The notes: a model not told the origin generated them from the letters alone. 64,000 nucleotides of DNA from Halalkalicoccus paucihalophilus (GCF_001593955.1 NZ_LTAZ01000007.1:90132-154131), one strand, 5' to 3'. Shown: positions 35,869 to 45,684, counted from the first letter of the stretch. Program-made: numbers and translations.

Positions 35869-37167
35869 TCAGATGCTGTCGATGAGTTGGGAGGGGGTGA
35901 TGACCTCGACATCGCTCTGTTCGATGTAATCGAGCACCTCACGGAGCTGTTCGTCCGTGATGTCCGCGAGCGGGTCGTCCTCTTCCGCGTCGGCGGGTTG
36001 AACGCCGTGTGCCAACCCGACCGCGAGCTGGTTGTGCTGTGCGGCCATGTCGATCAGGCTGGTAAAGCCCTCGATGTCGTGCATATCGACACGGGAGATG
36101 TGCATCGGGTCCGTCAGCGGGACGTTGCTGTTGTTGCCGGCGAAGTAGAAACACGTCTCATGGTACTCGCGGGCGATGTCGATGACCTCCTGGTTGATAC
36201 TGTGATAGGGGGCGAACATGTGACGCGCGCCGTCGGGGAACCCGCGGTTGTCGAGGTACTGGAAGGCGGACTGGATCGTGTTTCTCGCCTCCTCGGGGTC
36301 GACTTCCGCGAGTCCGGTTCCCGGATCCGGGTGTGAGGAGACGTCCCAGCCGGCGTCGCGCATCTCCCGGAGCTGATCGATCGAGAGGCGCTGTGGGCGA
36401 TTGAGCGAGTCGGGAATGACCGCCAATGCCCCTTGATAGCCGTACTCCTCGAGGATCGGGAAGGCACGCTCGTACTGGGTCGCGGCCCCGTCGTCGAAAC
36501 TGAGGATGACGTAGCCCTGATCGGCGGCGGGCGTCGCTCGCAGGTCGTCGATCCAGAAGCGGATCTCCTCTTCTTCTTGGGTCTGGATGTAGATCCGCAT
36601 TTCCTGAATGTTCCCGAGGTTCGGCTCACCGCGAGTGCCCGTCCAGCCGGCGTCCATTCGGAGCCAGCCCGAGTGGGGTTCGAGGATCGTTCGAGACGTC
36701 CAGAGCTGGTCGGCCCGTGCCGGCGCGTCGATCTCGAGTCTGACGCGGGTCGGTCGCGGGGAGTCGACACGAACGGCCATCGAGAGGTTACTGCCCGAGG
36801 CGTCGAGACCCTCGGGAAACGCCTTGAAGACGCCGGCGGTCGTCCCCTGGTTCTCGATGCGAAGGGCCTGCTCGCCGGTCAGCGCCATCTCCGTGTCGCC
36901 GACCGCATCGCCCTCCATCGGGGTCCAGCCCTCGACTTGGTCGAACCCATCGATCAGTTCACCGTCGGCGATGGCCGGCGGGGGCACCTGTGTTTGCCCG
37001 CCGTTCGTTCCGCCGTTACCGCTCCCGTTGCCGCCGTTCCCGCCGTTCCCACCATTACCGGCGTTTCCACCGTTGCTATCGCCGAGGAGGTCGGTACAAC
37101 CCGCCAGACCGAGAGAGCCGACGCCGATCGCCGTGAGAAACTGCCGCCGGTGTGAACGCTTCGTCAT
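35869..37167 (-). CDS. Tat-exported lipoprotein polysaccharide deacetylase (NodB family)
   Basis: A 432-residue secreted enzyme. The N-terminus combines a twin-arginine signal (SHRRQFLTAIGVGSLGLAG) with a lipobox cysteine (LAGC), then a Gly/Asn linker, a carbohydrate-binding-like beta region (residues about 75-215) and the NodB deacetylase domain. The catalytic motifs FDDG and SHPDPGTG are present, so metal binding looks intact. It should remove N- or O-acetyl groups from cell-surface polysaccharide. It marks the left edge of the surface-sugar region and is divergent from glmM. Confidence 0.9.
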   Translation of the reverse strand: MTKRSHRRQFLTAIGVGSLGLAGCTDLLGDSNGGNAGNGGNGGNGGNGSGNGGTNGGQTQVPPPAIADGELIDGFDQVEGWTPMEGDAVGDTEMALTGEQALRIENQGTTAGVFKAFPEGLDASGSNLSMAVRVDSPRPTRVRLEIDAPARADQLWTSRTILEPHSGWLRMDAGWTGTRGEPNLGNIQEMRIYIQTQEEEEIRFWIDDLRATPAADQGYVILSFDDGAATQYERAFPILEEYGYQGALAVIPDSLNRPQRLSIDQLREMRDAGWDVSSHPDPGTGLAEVDPEEARNTIQSAFQYLDNRGFPDGARHMFAPYHSINQEVIDIAREYHETCFYFAGNNSNVPLTDPMHISRVDMHDIEGFTSLIDMAAQHNQLAVGLAHGVQPADAEEDDPLADITDEQLREVLDYIEQSDVEVITPSQLIDSI

Positions 37168-37462
37168 TATCGGTTCGTGATTGGTGCCGAGCGCTCTTGG
37201 TTATTCGGGATGAAATACGAGGATCGGACACATGAATAAAATCAGGCAGATGTCGGATATCGCAAGCGGGCAATCGAATAGGCTGTGTATAGGTCGAGTA
37301 AAGGGAGTGATTAATGTGAGCGTTCGACACGGCCAATAACGGATCGGGGTTTAGGTGACGGTTAATCACGCCTTCGTCGGTGTCGTTCGTCGTGAGACCG
37401 CGGGGCGTGGTCGGGCGTATACCGGACCCTATAGTAATGAGGGGGGACAACAACGAGCCGAT
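37168..37462. other. Divergent regulatory region between the deacetylase gene and glmM
   Basis: Nearly 300 bases without a gene. A TATA-like CTATAGT near 37429-37435 sits 28-34 bases before the glmM ATG. A/T-rich motifs (GATTAATG near 37311, GGTTAATC near 37359) are present and could bind regulators. No further structure was recognised. Confidence 0.5.
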
Positions 37463-38803
37463 ATGAGCCTCTTTGGAACGAGTGGAATCCGTGGACCGGT
37501 CGGCGACGTCGTTACCGGCGAGCTCGCGCTCTCGGTCGGGCGGGCGGTAGCAACCGAGAACGCAGACCGGGTCGTCGTCGGACGTGACCCCCGCGAGAGC
37601 GGCGAGTGGCTGTGCGAAGCCGCCACTGCGGGGGCGCGTGAGTGTGGTGCGGACGTCCTCGATGCCGGAATGGTCGCGACGCCGACGCTCGCACGCGCCG
37701 TCGGGCGGGAGGACGCGGGCGCGGGAATCGTCGTCACGGCCTCCCACAACCCACCGGAGGACAACGGGCTCAAACTCTGGAACCCCTCCGGGCAGGCGTT
37801 CGACGCCGCCCAGGCCGGACGGATAGAAGGACGCATCGAATCGGGCGAGTACGATCTCGGAGGCTGGAACGATGGCGGGGATCGAACCGTCCTCGAAGAC
37901 GCGACCGAGCACCACGTCGAGGAACTCGTCGAGGCGGTCGGCGGGGACGGCGTCCTCGAGGGGCTCTCGGTCGTCGTCGATCTCGGCAACGGTGCGGGCG
38001 GCGTCACCGCCACCGCTCTCGAGCGACTCGGTTGTGACGTCGAGGCCATGAACGCCGAACCCGACGGTAGCTTCCCGAACCGGCCCTCCGAACCGACCGC
38101 AGAGAACTGCGAGGGACTCTGTGAGCGGGTCGCCGAAACCGATGCGGACCTCGGGATCGCCCACGACGGCGACGCCGACCGGATGATGGCCGTCGACGAG
38201 GGGGGTCGGTTCGTCCCGAAGGACGTGTTGCTCGCGCTGTTCGCGCGCGAAGCCGCGAGCGAGGGCACCCGTGTCGCGGTCCCGGTCGATACGAGCCTCG
38301 TCGTGGAGGACGAGTTAGCGGGGATCGGCGCGTCAGTCACCCACACCAAGGTGGGCGACGTCCACGTCGCCGAACGCGCGACCGAGTCCGACGTCGTCTT
38401 CGGCGGCGAACCGAGCGGGGCGTGGATCTGGCCCGACGAGACGCTCTGTCCCGACGGCCCGCTCGCGGCGTGTAAGCTCGCGGCCACAGTAACGAAGACG
38501 CCGCTGTCGGAACTCGTCGACGGCGTCGTCTCCCCGCACCTGCGCCGCGAGAACATCGAAACCGATCGAAAGGAGGCGGTGATGGAGCACGTCGCGGCGG
38601 CAGTTCCCGAGGCCTATCCCGAGGCCGACCTGCTGACGATCGACGGCGTCCGGGTCGGCTTTTCGGACGGATGGTTCCTGCTCCGGGCGAGCGGTACCCA
38701 ACAGCTCGTGCGCGTGACCGCGGAATCGCGCGAGGAAGAGCGCGCCGAGGAGCTTCGGGAGATCGCCTTGGGACTCGTCGACGACGCGGTACGGAGCGTG
38801 TGA
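37463..38803 (+). CDS. glmM: Phosphoglucosamine mutase (GlmM)
   Basis: A 446-residue alpha-D-phosphohexomutase that interconverts glucosamine-6-phosphate and glucosamine-1-phosphate. The start MSLFGTSGIRGPVGDV, the phosphoserine loop VVTASHNPPEDNG, the magnesium loop DGDADR and the sugar-binding loop GEPSGAW are all present; the C-terminal phosphate-binding segment ends RASGTQQLVRVT. ATG 37463 is chosen over 36 extra upstream codons because a TATA box precedes it by about 30 bases. It is followed by the glmU-like gene, and glmS is about 7 kb away. Together they feed UDP-GlcNAc synthesis. Confidence 0.93.
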   Translation: MSLFGTSGIRGPVGDVVTGELALSVGRAVATENADRVVVGRDPRESGEWLCEAATAGARECGADVLDAGMVATPTLARAVGREDAGAGIVVTASHNPPEDNGLKLWNPSGQAFDAAQAGRIEGRIESGEYDLGGWNDGGDRTVLEDATEHHVEELVEAVGGDGVLEGLSVVVDLGNGAGGVTATALERLGCDVEAMNAEPDGSFPNRPSEPTAENCEGLCERVAETDADLGIAHDGDADRMMAVDEGGRFVPKDVLLALFAREAASEGTRVAVPVDTSLVVEDELAGIGASVTHTKVGDVHVAERATESDVVFGGEPSGAWIWPDETLCPDGPLAACKLAATVTKTPLSELVDGVVSPHLRRENIETDRKEAVMEHVAAAVPEAYPEADLLTIDGVRVGFSDGWFLLRASGTQQLVRVTAESREEERAEELREIALGLVDDAVRSV

Positions 38804-38882
38804 ACACCGCTCGTTGGGGCGTACGAATCGCCATACATTAACCGGCAGATAACAAAACCAGGTACCAAGAAACCACCAAACA

Positions 38883-40064
38883 ATGCAAACCGTAATCCTC
38901 GCAGCGGGTCAGGGAACCCGCCTTCGTCCCCTCTCGGAGTCCGTCCCGAAACCGATGTTACCGGTCGCCGGCCGTCCGATCGCCGCCCACGTCGCCGACG
39001 CGGCGGTCGCCGGCGGGTCGGACGAACTCGTCTTCGTGACGGGCTACATGGCCGACGTCGTCGAGTCGTACTTCGGCGAGACCTATCGGGGGGTACCGGT
39101 CAGCTACGCTACCCAGGAAGAACAGTTGGGAACGGCCCACGCCGTCCGGGCCGCCCGTGAACACATAACCGAGGAGTTCGCCGTTCTCAACGGTGACAAC
39201 CTCTACGATCCCGAGAGCATCGCCGAACTGTTCGCGGACGGGCCCGGGATCGGCGTCTTCGAGGTCGAGAACCCCTCGAATTACGGCGTGCTCTCGACCG
39301 ACGCGGGGCGGGTGACCGACATCATCGAGAAGCCCGACGAACCGCCGACGAACCTCGCGAACGCGGGGGTCTATCTCTTCCCTGCGGAGGCGCGGGAGTT
39401 CCTCGACGTGCCGATGAGCGAGCGGGGCGAACACGAACTGACCGACGTCCTCGCACGCGTCATCGAGGACTACGACGTCACGCCCGTGGAGCTCCAACGC
39501 TGGATGGACGTCGGACGCCCGTGGGAGCTGCTCGAAGCGAACGAACTCCTGCTGGGCGAGGAGGCCGGTCGGATCGACGGCGATGTCGATCCCGACGCCA
39601 CGATCGACGGAAACGTAGTCGTCGAGGAGGGCGCAACGGTCGAATCGGGCGTGACCATCGAGGGGCCCGCCTACATCGGATCGGGTTGTTCGGTCGGACC
39701 GAACGCCTACATCCGCGGGGCGACCCTTCTCGAAGGAGCGGTCCACATCGGCCAGGCAGTGGAGATCAAAAACAGCGTGATCATGCGCGGGACGAACGTC
39801 CCCCACCTCTCCTATGTCGGCGACAGCGTCCTCGGGCGGGACGTCAACCTCGGCGCGGGGACGAACGTCGCGAACCTGCGACACGACGGCGAGGACGTGA
39901 AGCTCACCGTCAAGGGCGAGCGAGTATCGACCGGACGCCGGAAGTTCGGCGTCGTCGTCGGCCACGGCGCGAAGACGGCGATCAACACGAGCCTCGCACC
40001 CGGCGTGACCCTCTCGGGGGACGCGACCACGACGCCGGGCGAGGCGGTCCTCCGTGATCGGTAA
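38883..40064 (+). CDS. glmU: GlmU-like sugar nucleotidylyltransferase/acetyltransferase
   Basis: A 393-residue two-domain enzyme. The N-terminal nucleotidyltransferase has AAGQGTRLRPLSESVPKPMLPV and NGDNLYD. The C-terminal left-handed beta-helix (from about residue 240, hexapeptide repeats such as VVEEGATVESGVTIEG) is an acetyltransferase. This is the archaeal GlmU-like organisation for acetylating glucosamine-1-phosphate and coupling it to UTP to give UDP-GlcNAc. It could also act on other hexose-1-phosphates; the neighbouring glmM and glmS favour GlcN-1-P. It is 79 bases after glmM. Confidence 0.88.
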   Translation: MQTVILAAGQGTRLRPLSESVPKPMLPVAGRPIAAHVADAAVAGGSDELVFVTGYMADVVESYFGETYRGVPVSYATQEEQLGTAHAVRAAREHITEEFAVLNGDNLYDPESIAELFADGPGIGVFEVENPSNYGVLSTDAGRVTDIIEKPDEPPTNLANAGVYLFPAEAREFLDVPMSERGEHELTDVLARVIEDYDVTPVELQRWMDVGRPWELLEANELLLGEEAGRIDGDVDPDATIDGNVVVEEGATVESGVTIEGPAYIGSGCSVGPNAYIRGATLLEGAVHIGQAVEIKNSVIMRGTNVPHLSYVGDSVLGRDVNLGAGTNVANLRHDGEDVKLTVKGERVSTGRRKFGVVVGHGAKTAINTSLAPGVTLSGDATTTPGEAVLRDR

Positions 40065-40117
40065 GCCCGTGACACGAGATTGATAACGCCGGTAGCACTA
40101 CGGCCAGAAACCAGTAT

Positions 40118-41716
40118 ATGAAACGGACACTCGTCACCGCGTTCATCTCCATCGCCGGCGCGAACGTCGCCGCCACGTTCCTCGGAGCGGTGATGACGCC
40201 GATCCTCGTGCGGATCCTCGGTCCCTCGCAGTACGGCACCTACGCGACCGTGATGTCGGTGTTCGCCCTGCTGATGATCGCCGTGAGTTCGGGCGTCGAC
40301 AGCGGCACCCGGAAGTACCTCGCGGAGGACCGCGACGACCCCGACTGGCACGACAACGTCTTCGGCTACTACTTCCGGATCGCGACGGTCCTCGCGCTCG
40401 TCGCGAGCGCCCTGCTGATCGCCGCGACTCAGATCGGGGTCGTCGACGCGACCCTCGGCGAGGAGTACGCCTTTTTCTTCTTCCTGCTCGCGATCATTAC
40501 GATCATGGCCCAGTTTCGCGAGTACGTCCGGCGCTCGCTGCTGGGGCTGAAACTCGAATACCTCTCGGAGCCGCTCTACGTCGCCCAGAAGGTCTTTTTC
40601 TTCCTGTTTGCGATCCCACTCGCGTATCTGGGCTACGGCGTGACCGGCGTGCTCATCGGCCACATCCTCGCGGACGGGCTCGTAACGGCGATCGGCCTCG
40701 TCGGACTGGCAAGCCACGTCTCGCTGTCGTCGGTCTTCGAGCGCACTCCCGAGAGCTTCCCCCGCCGGGAGCTACTCAGTTTCAACAACCTCTCGATCGT
40801 CTACATCTTCCTGCTGACCTCGCTGTATCACGTCGACGTGCTCATGCTACAGGCGTACACGACCGAGGCACAGGTCGGCTACTACAAGGCCGCGCTCGTC
40901 CTCGCGGAGTTCCTCTGGCTCGCACCCAAGGCCGTCCAGTCGGTGATGATCCAGTCGGCCTCCGAGCTCTGGCATCGCGATCGGATAGAGAAGATCACCG
41001 CACTGGCGTCAAAGGCGACGCGCTATACGCTGTTGTTGACGGCGCTGATGGCGATCGGGATCGCCGTCCTCGCGGCACAGTTCGTCCCCCGATACTACGG
41101 GGCGGAGTTCACCCCGACGATCACACCGCTGTTGTTGTTGCTTCCCGGTACCGTGGGCTTCGCCGTTGCGCGCCCGATCCTCTCGGTGAGTCACGCGCGC
41201 GGGGACATGCGGGTCATGATCCTCGCGACAGGAGCGGCAGCAGCGATGAATATCGTGCTCAACGTCACGCTCATTCCACGGTTCGGGATCGAGGGGGCGG
41301 CGGTCGCGACCTCGCTGGGCTATCTCTCGCTCCCGATGTTCCACCTCTTCGGAGCGCGTGCAATCGGCTACAACCCGCTGGGTGACATCCGCCCGATCCC
41401 CGTCTCGATCACCGTCGCAGTGACCGGTGGTGTACTCGTCGCGCTCGCACTCGGAATCGACGCGCTGATCGGCTCGCCGCTCGCTACCGTCGGGGTTCCA
41501 CTGACGGGCGCTTCGCTTCCGATCGACGCCGCACTGCTCGCGTTCGTGATCATCCCGCCCGCCGGCCTGCTGGTGTACGGGGTACTGACGCTGCTGACAC
41601 GGGCGATCGATCCGTCGGAGATCGCTCAGATCCTCCAGGGAATGCCGGGGCCGCTGAGCCGTTACGCCTCGACGATCCAGCGGCTCTTCGGCGACAGGGA
41701 CGAGATCAGAAGCTGA
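40118..41716 (+). CDS. Polysaccharide flippase (Wzx/MATE-like)
   Basis: A 532-residue membrane protein with about 13-14 hydrophobic segments, of the polysaccharide-biosynthesis (MOP) superfamily. It opens LVTAFISIAGANVAATFLGA and carries LVRILGPSQYGTYATVMSV, a family hallmark. It should move lipid-linked oligosaccharides across the membrane. Its position after glmM-glmU and before capA-like and sugar-modifying genes fits a glycan assembly locus. No ligase or polymerase lies next to it. Confidence 0.9.
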   Translation: MKRTLVTAFISIAGANVAATFLGAVMTPILVRILGPSQYGTYATVMSVFALLMIAVSSGVDSGTRKYLAEDRDDPDWHDNVFGYYFRIATVLALVASALLIAATQIGVVDATLGEEYAFFFFLLAIITIMAQFREYVRRSLLGLKLEYLSEPLYVAQKVFFFLFAIPLAYLGYGVTGVLIGHILADGLVTAIGLVGLASHVSLSSVFERTPESFPRRELLSFNNLSIVYIFLLTSLYHVDVLMLQAYTTEAQVGYYKAALVLAEFLWLAPKAVQSVMIQSASELWHRDRIEKITALASKATRYTLLLTALMAIGIAVLAAQFVPRYYGAEFTPTITPLLLLLPGTVGFAVARPILSVSHARGDMRVMILATGAAAAMNIVLNVTLIPRFGIEGAAVATSLGYLSLPMFHLFGARAIGYNPLGDIRPIPVSITVAVTGGVLVALALGIDALIGSPLATVGVPLTGASLPIDAALLAFVIIPPAGLLVYGVLTLLTRAIDPSEIAQILQGMPGPLSRYASTIQRLFGDRDEIRS

Positions 41717-41717
41717 C

Positions 41718-43037
41718 TCATCGGTCCGAGAACCGATCGAGCAGACCGTTTGCCGTCCGCTCGATCAACGACGGCCGGTCGTAGACGGCCTGGTCCTCGG
41801 TCCACGAGAGGAGTTCTCGGACGCGCCGTTCTACCTCGGGGGTACGGAGATCGGGGACGGTGCCCGTTTCGACCGCCAGCGCCGTCTCCATCACCGACCG
41901 GTGTGAACTGTTACGGACGACGTTGAGGAGGGTAAGCAGTTCGTCCTGTCGAGCGTCGCCGTCCCACAGCCCGTCCTGTGTGAGGTGTTGCCGTGGCTGG
42001 CGCACGAGCGCGACCGGGTTGCCGCCCGCGGCCCGCCGTAACCACCCCGAGTACCGTTGGTTGAAGATCCGAGTTGCGATCTCCTGCCAGTGGGCCGCGT
42101 ACTCGTCGGGGTCGGCGATGATCCCCGAGAGCCGGTGGAGATGGGCCAGTCGCTCCTCGCGTCGGGATTCGTCGTCGAGGAGATCGACGCCGGCGTCGGT
42201 TTCCTCCGTGAGGAGGAGCCTCGCGCTCGCGGGTGTCGGGCCGTCGAAGGAGATCTCGAGCGAGAGCCCCCACTCGGCCTTCGGGCGGGCGGTGTGGTTG
42301 AACAGGAAGTTCCCGAGACTGTAGAAGATCGGCGTGCCCTCGTGGCGTTCCCAGCCCTGTGGGACGTGTGGGTGGTGGGCGACGACGAGGTCGGCGCCCG
42401 CATCCGACAGCCGTCGGAGGCGGCGTTGCCACTGCGTCGGCGGGAGCGGGACGAACTCGACGCCGCCGTGTGCGATGAGGATCACTGCGTCGGCGCGGTC
42501 GTTTGCCCGTTCGATAACCCGAGGGGCGTCGGGATGGCCGATCCAGGCTGTCCCCGGCTCTCGTTCGGTTGCGACGCCGAACTCCCGCTCGCAGGCGTTG
42601 ACGATGGCGATTTCGGTTCCGTTGACCGTTCGGTACTGTGGTGTGAGTGCGTCAGTGATGTCGGTGCCGACACCGAGGGTGTCGAGGCCGGCGGCCGCAC
42701 ACGCATCGACCGTATTGGAGAGGCCGCCGAGGCCGTGATCCATCGTGTGGTTGTTCGCGAGCGTTACGGTGTCGAACCCGGTCTCAGCGAGCAACGCCGG
42801 AACGTCGGGATGTGACTCCTTGCGTGGACCGGCTTTCGGGATCGAGTCGTCGGCCGGTATCGGGGCCTCGAGGTTGAGGATCGAGACGTCGTTCGACGCG
42901 ACGTGATCCGCGAGCGACTCCCCGATCGTCGATGGAGTCGGCGGACGGTCGTATACGCAGTCACCCGCGACGTAGAGCGACCACGTCTCCCCACCGGCCT
43001 CCGAGAGCTGGAGGCGGTCGTCAGTAGCGCCACACAT
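41718..43037 (-). CDS. CapA-family metallophosphatase-like protein
   Basis: A 439-residue protein of the CapA/PgsA family. The motifs are VAGDCVYDRP, NLEAPIPADD, LANNHTMDHG, VILIAHGGVEFV, VVAHHPHVPQGWERHEGTPIFYSLGNFLFN, that is the metal-binding Asp/Asn/His positions of this calcineurin-like fold. Bacterial relatives take part in poly-gamma-glutamate or capsule export. There is no signal peptide, so it should be cytoplasmic. The C-terminal 150 residues are not recognised and may bind a glycan or partner. The stop is adjacent to the flippase stop (convergent). Confidence 0.85.
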   Translation of the reverse strand: MCGATDDRLQLSEAGGETWSLYVAGDCVYDRPPTPSTIGESLADHVASNDVSILNLEAPIPADDSIPKAGPRKESHPDVPALLAETGFDTVTLANNHTMDHGLGGLSNTVDACAAAGLDTLGVGTDITDALTPQYRTVNGTEIAIVNACEREFGVATEREPGTAWIGHPDAPRVIERANDRADAVILIAHGGVEFVPLPPTQWQRRLRRLSDAGADLVVAHHPHVPQGWERHEGTPIFYSLGNFLFNHTARPKAEWGLSLEISFDGPTPASARLLLTEETDAGVDLLDDESRREERLAHLHRLSGIIADPDEYAAHWQEIATRIFNQRYSGWLRRAAGGNPVALVRQPRQHLTQDGLWDGDARQDELLTLLNVVRNSSHRSVMETALAVETGTVPDLRTPEVERRVRELLSWTEDQAVYDRPSLIERTANGLLDRFSDR

Positions 43038-43158
43038 TCTAGTCGCCCTAGATCGGATGGGGACTTAACTACCCGCTTTACATAGACGGAGACATGCTAT
43101 CGACACGCACTCCTTACCGAACCGATAATAAAGCGATAGGCGCTAGTACGGAACAGTA

Positions 43159-43902
43159 ATGTGGACCGTCTCACTCCCGTCACTCCCCCTTTCGACGCCG
43201 GTACAGCCACCGCCCATCGTGACACGACTCGATCAGGTCTTCATCCAGCGTGCGCTACTCGTGTTGGGTGTGAGCCTATTCGTTATCGGTCTCACGATCA
43301 CCGCCGGGCTTCCGGGTGGCGATCTGGCGTCGGGCCCCATCCCTGCCGGTGAGGACGACTCAGACGGTTCGTCGGAGCCCAACACCGACACCGGAGGAAC
43401 GGACGACACGGCGGACGGGGCGGACGACCCGAGCGGCGACGAAGGGAGTGAGGATGGCGGAAGCACGGACGCTCCACCGGGCGATGGGAGCGACGACGAC
43501 GGAGGGAACGAGGACGGCGAATCCGACGACACCGATGGCGGTTCCGACACCTCGTCCGATGGGGGCGGAGACGAGGGGACGGGTGACGATGGCGGGAGCA
43601 GCGATGGTGACGGTAGTGGCGACGGTGGTTCGTCCGATGGGGGCGGCGGGGACGACACCGGCGGCAGCCCGATCTTCGGTGACGGCGGCAGTGACAACGA
43701 GACCGACGGGACGGACGGAGAAGGGGACGGATCAGCGAACGAAACGGGCGGCGGGGGCGAAGACGGGACGACCGGCAGCGATGACGGAACGACTGACGGA
43801 GGGACGACCGACGGCGAAGGAACCACTGATGACGGAGCAGAAGGAGGATCGACCGAGGACGACACCAACAGTAGCCCGATCTTCGGCAGCGTAGACGCCT
43901 GA
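43159..43902 (+). CDS. Membrane-anchored Asp/Gly/Ser-rich low-complexity protein
   Basis: A 247-residue protein. One membrane helix near the N-terminus (LLVLGVSLFVIGLTITAG, about residues 32-50) is followed by about 190 residues of Asp, Gly, Ser, Glu and Thr in DDG/GGS-type repeats, which should be disordered, highly acidic and outside the cell. The peptide SPIFG occurs twice, once in the middle and once near the end. TATA at about 43124-43132 favours the ATG 43159. No family recognised. It may be a surface spacer or a substrate for glycosylation on its many Ser/Thr. Confidence 0.7.
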   Translation: MWTVSLPSLPLSTPVQPPPIVTRLDQVFIQRALLVLGVSLFVIGLTITAGLPGGDLASGPIPAGEDDSDGSSEPNTDTGGTDDTADGADDPSGDEGSEDGGSTDAPPGDGSDDDGGNEDGESDDTDGGSDTSSDGGGDEGTGDDGGSSDGDGSGDGGSSDGGGGDDTGGSPIFGDGGSDNETDGTDGEGDGSANETGGGGEDGTTGSDDGTTDGGTTDGEGTTDDGAEGGSTEDDTNSSPIFGSVDA

Positions 43903-43910
43903 CCGTCGCG

Positions 43911-45605
43911 TTAGCGGACGGATGTGGGGCGGACGAGATCCGATGGTTCGCCGATCCCCTCGTCGGCATACTCGAGCCACGTTCGAGCGTCGTTGATTCG
44001 GAGTTTGACTCTGGGGGGGAGTGCGTGGAGATCGGGCCGGTCGGGGAACAGACGCGTATCGAGATCGTTCTTATCGTAGATACGATCCCGATCGGGCCAC
44101 GGCGTTCCGAAAGGACTGATTCCGGGGAGCTTCTTTCGGAGGTACTTTTCCATCTGGTTGAGCTGATAGGATCGGTGTGGTCGGTCCGGCGGCCGGTAGC
44201 GGAAGATGTCCGGATCGACCATCCGGAGAGCCTTCTGATAGGTACGATCGTTTCTGTACTCCGGCGGCGTCGTGAGATGCCAGTCGATGAGCTCCGTATC
44301 GGCCGCGACGAAGCTTTCGAGGAACTGATCGGCGAGGTGGGTCCTGAACGGGAGTGCAGATTTGGATTTGATACCGAGCAACGCCATCGCGTTGTAGCGC
44401 GAATCCGCCCGGTCGAACCCACGCCGGTAGTGGCGTGTGATCGTGTTCTCAAGGAACTCCGCCGGAGTTTCGGCGTCGATCTCCGGACAGTCGACGAGCG
44501 TCCGGTCGCCATCGTCGTAGAAGCCGAACTTATCGGCAATATGTTGCGTAACGTCCGGATCGGGGTCGAGTCGCGGTAGGGGAAAGTCCCGATCGATGAC
44601 GTCGAGATGGAGAGTGTCGTGGGGGACGAACCGGCCCCTGAGCAGCGTATCGAGGAAGAGCCCGTGATAGATCGTGTCCGTGGTGATCTCCGCCGTGTTC
44701 CCCCGATGATGGATGTGAACCGACTCGCGGATCCCGTTCGTGTACCGGACGATATCCGGACCGACCGCGAGGTAGTTTTCGTTTACGAGCAGCGTCTGGT
44801 GGCGTGCGCCGTACTGGCTGGCGACCTTGCGTGCGACCTTCACCTCGGGCGTCTGTGGCGTCCCGAGGGTGTAACAGACGTCGACGTCCCGAAGGCGTGC
44901 AAGCAGCAGTCGCGAGTCGAACCCGGCACTCATCAGCATCCCTTTCGTCCCGGGATAGGCGGTGCGCCGTTCGATCGCGCGTTCGAGGCGGGCCGCGAGC
45001 TCCTCGGCGTACTCGAACGTCGCGGGTTCATAGACGAACCGTGAGAGTGGTGTCGTGGTATCGTCGGTGAGGTAGCTGTCGAACGGGAGTCGTCTCACCT
45101 CCTCGATGGTGGTCGTTTCGCCGAACGTCAACCCGAAGTGAACGAACTCACACAGACCACGACAGTCGATCGTCGGGGAGGGTAGCGTCCGTGTCAGTGC
45201 AGCAGCGTCCGTCCCGAAACACCGGTCAGTATCGGTGTCCGCATAGAAACACTCCCAGGAATGGATCGGATCGTTGACGACGAGTGCCTCGCCGTCGTAT
45301 TCGAGAACCACGAGATACGACCCGTTCAACCGTTCGAACGCGTCGGTTCCGTCCTCGATGTAGCGTTCGAACAGCCACGCAGCGGTCGATTTCTCGACCC
45401 CTCGTGGGGTAAACGTCTCGCCCCAGACGACACAGAACCCCTCAGTCGAGCGGTGTGTCGTCGTCCGATTCGGGAGGTCGAGGTGGGGATCACGGATACC
45501 GACGGTGACCGACTCGCCGACGAGGAGTCGGTCGAACTCGGTCGGGGTACGGAACCGCATGAACCGCTCGCGGTCGCCGAATACCCCGAACAACTCCGTC
45601 CTCAT
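43911..45605 (-). CDS. Asparagine synthetase-like amidotransferase lacking the glutaminase cysteine
   Basis: A 564-residue protein with the asparagine synthetase layout: N-terminal glutaminase-like domain (about residues 1-190) and C-terminal ATP-pyrophosphatase domain with KGMLMSAGFDSRLLLARL (the SGGxDS PP-loop as SAGFDS, about residue 225) and LGTPQTPEVKVARKVA. The N-terminus is MRTELFGVFG, with no cysteine at position 2, so glutamine hydrolysis cannot work by the usual route. Similar proteins occur in bacterial and archaeal polysaccharide loci, where they are thought to amidate or couple sugar acids. The substrate here could be the uronic acid made nearby. Confidence 0.85.
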   Translation of the reverse strand: MRTELFGVFGDRERFMRFRTPTEFDRLLVGESVTVGIRDPHLDLPNRTTTHRSTEGFCVVWGETFTPRGVEKSTAAWLFERYIEDGTDAFERLNGSYLVVLEYDGEALVVNDPIHSWECFYADTDTDRCFGTDAAALTRTLPSPTIDCRGLCEFVHFGLTFGETTTIEEVRRLPFDSYLTDDTTTPLSRFVYEPATFEYAEELAARLERAIERRTAYPGTKGMLMSAGFDSRLLLARLRDVDVCYTLGTPQTPEVKVARKVASQYGARHQTLLVNENYLAVGPDIVRYTNGIRESVHIHHRGNTAEITTDTIYHGLFLDTLLRGRFVPHDTLHLDVIDRDFPLPRLDPDPDVTQHIADKFGFYDDGDRTLVDCPEIDAETPAEFLENTITRHYRRGFDRADSRYNAMALLGIKSKSALPFRTHLADQFLESFVAADTELIDWHLTTPPEYRNDRTYQKALRMVDPDIFRYRPPDRPHRSYQLNQMEKYLRKKLPGISPFGTPWPDRDRIYDKNDLDTRLFPDRPDLHALPPRVKLRINDARTWLEYADEGIGEPSDLVRPTSVR

Positions 45606-45678
45606 ATGAGCGACTCTATTCGGAGGAGAACGATGTATCTTACCGTTATCTCCTCACGATCACGACGAAGAGGTATTG

Positions 45679-45684
45679 AAAAAA
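45679..45684 (-). terminator. Oligo-T tract after glmS
   Basis: Six T on the minus strand 19-24 bases after the glmS stop codon, a plausible archaeal terminator separating it from the asparagine-synthetase-like gene. Confidence 0.4.
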
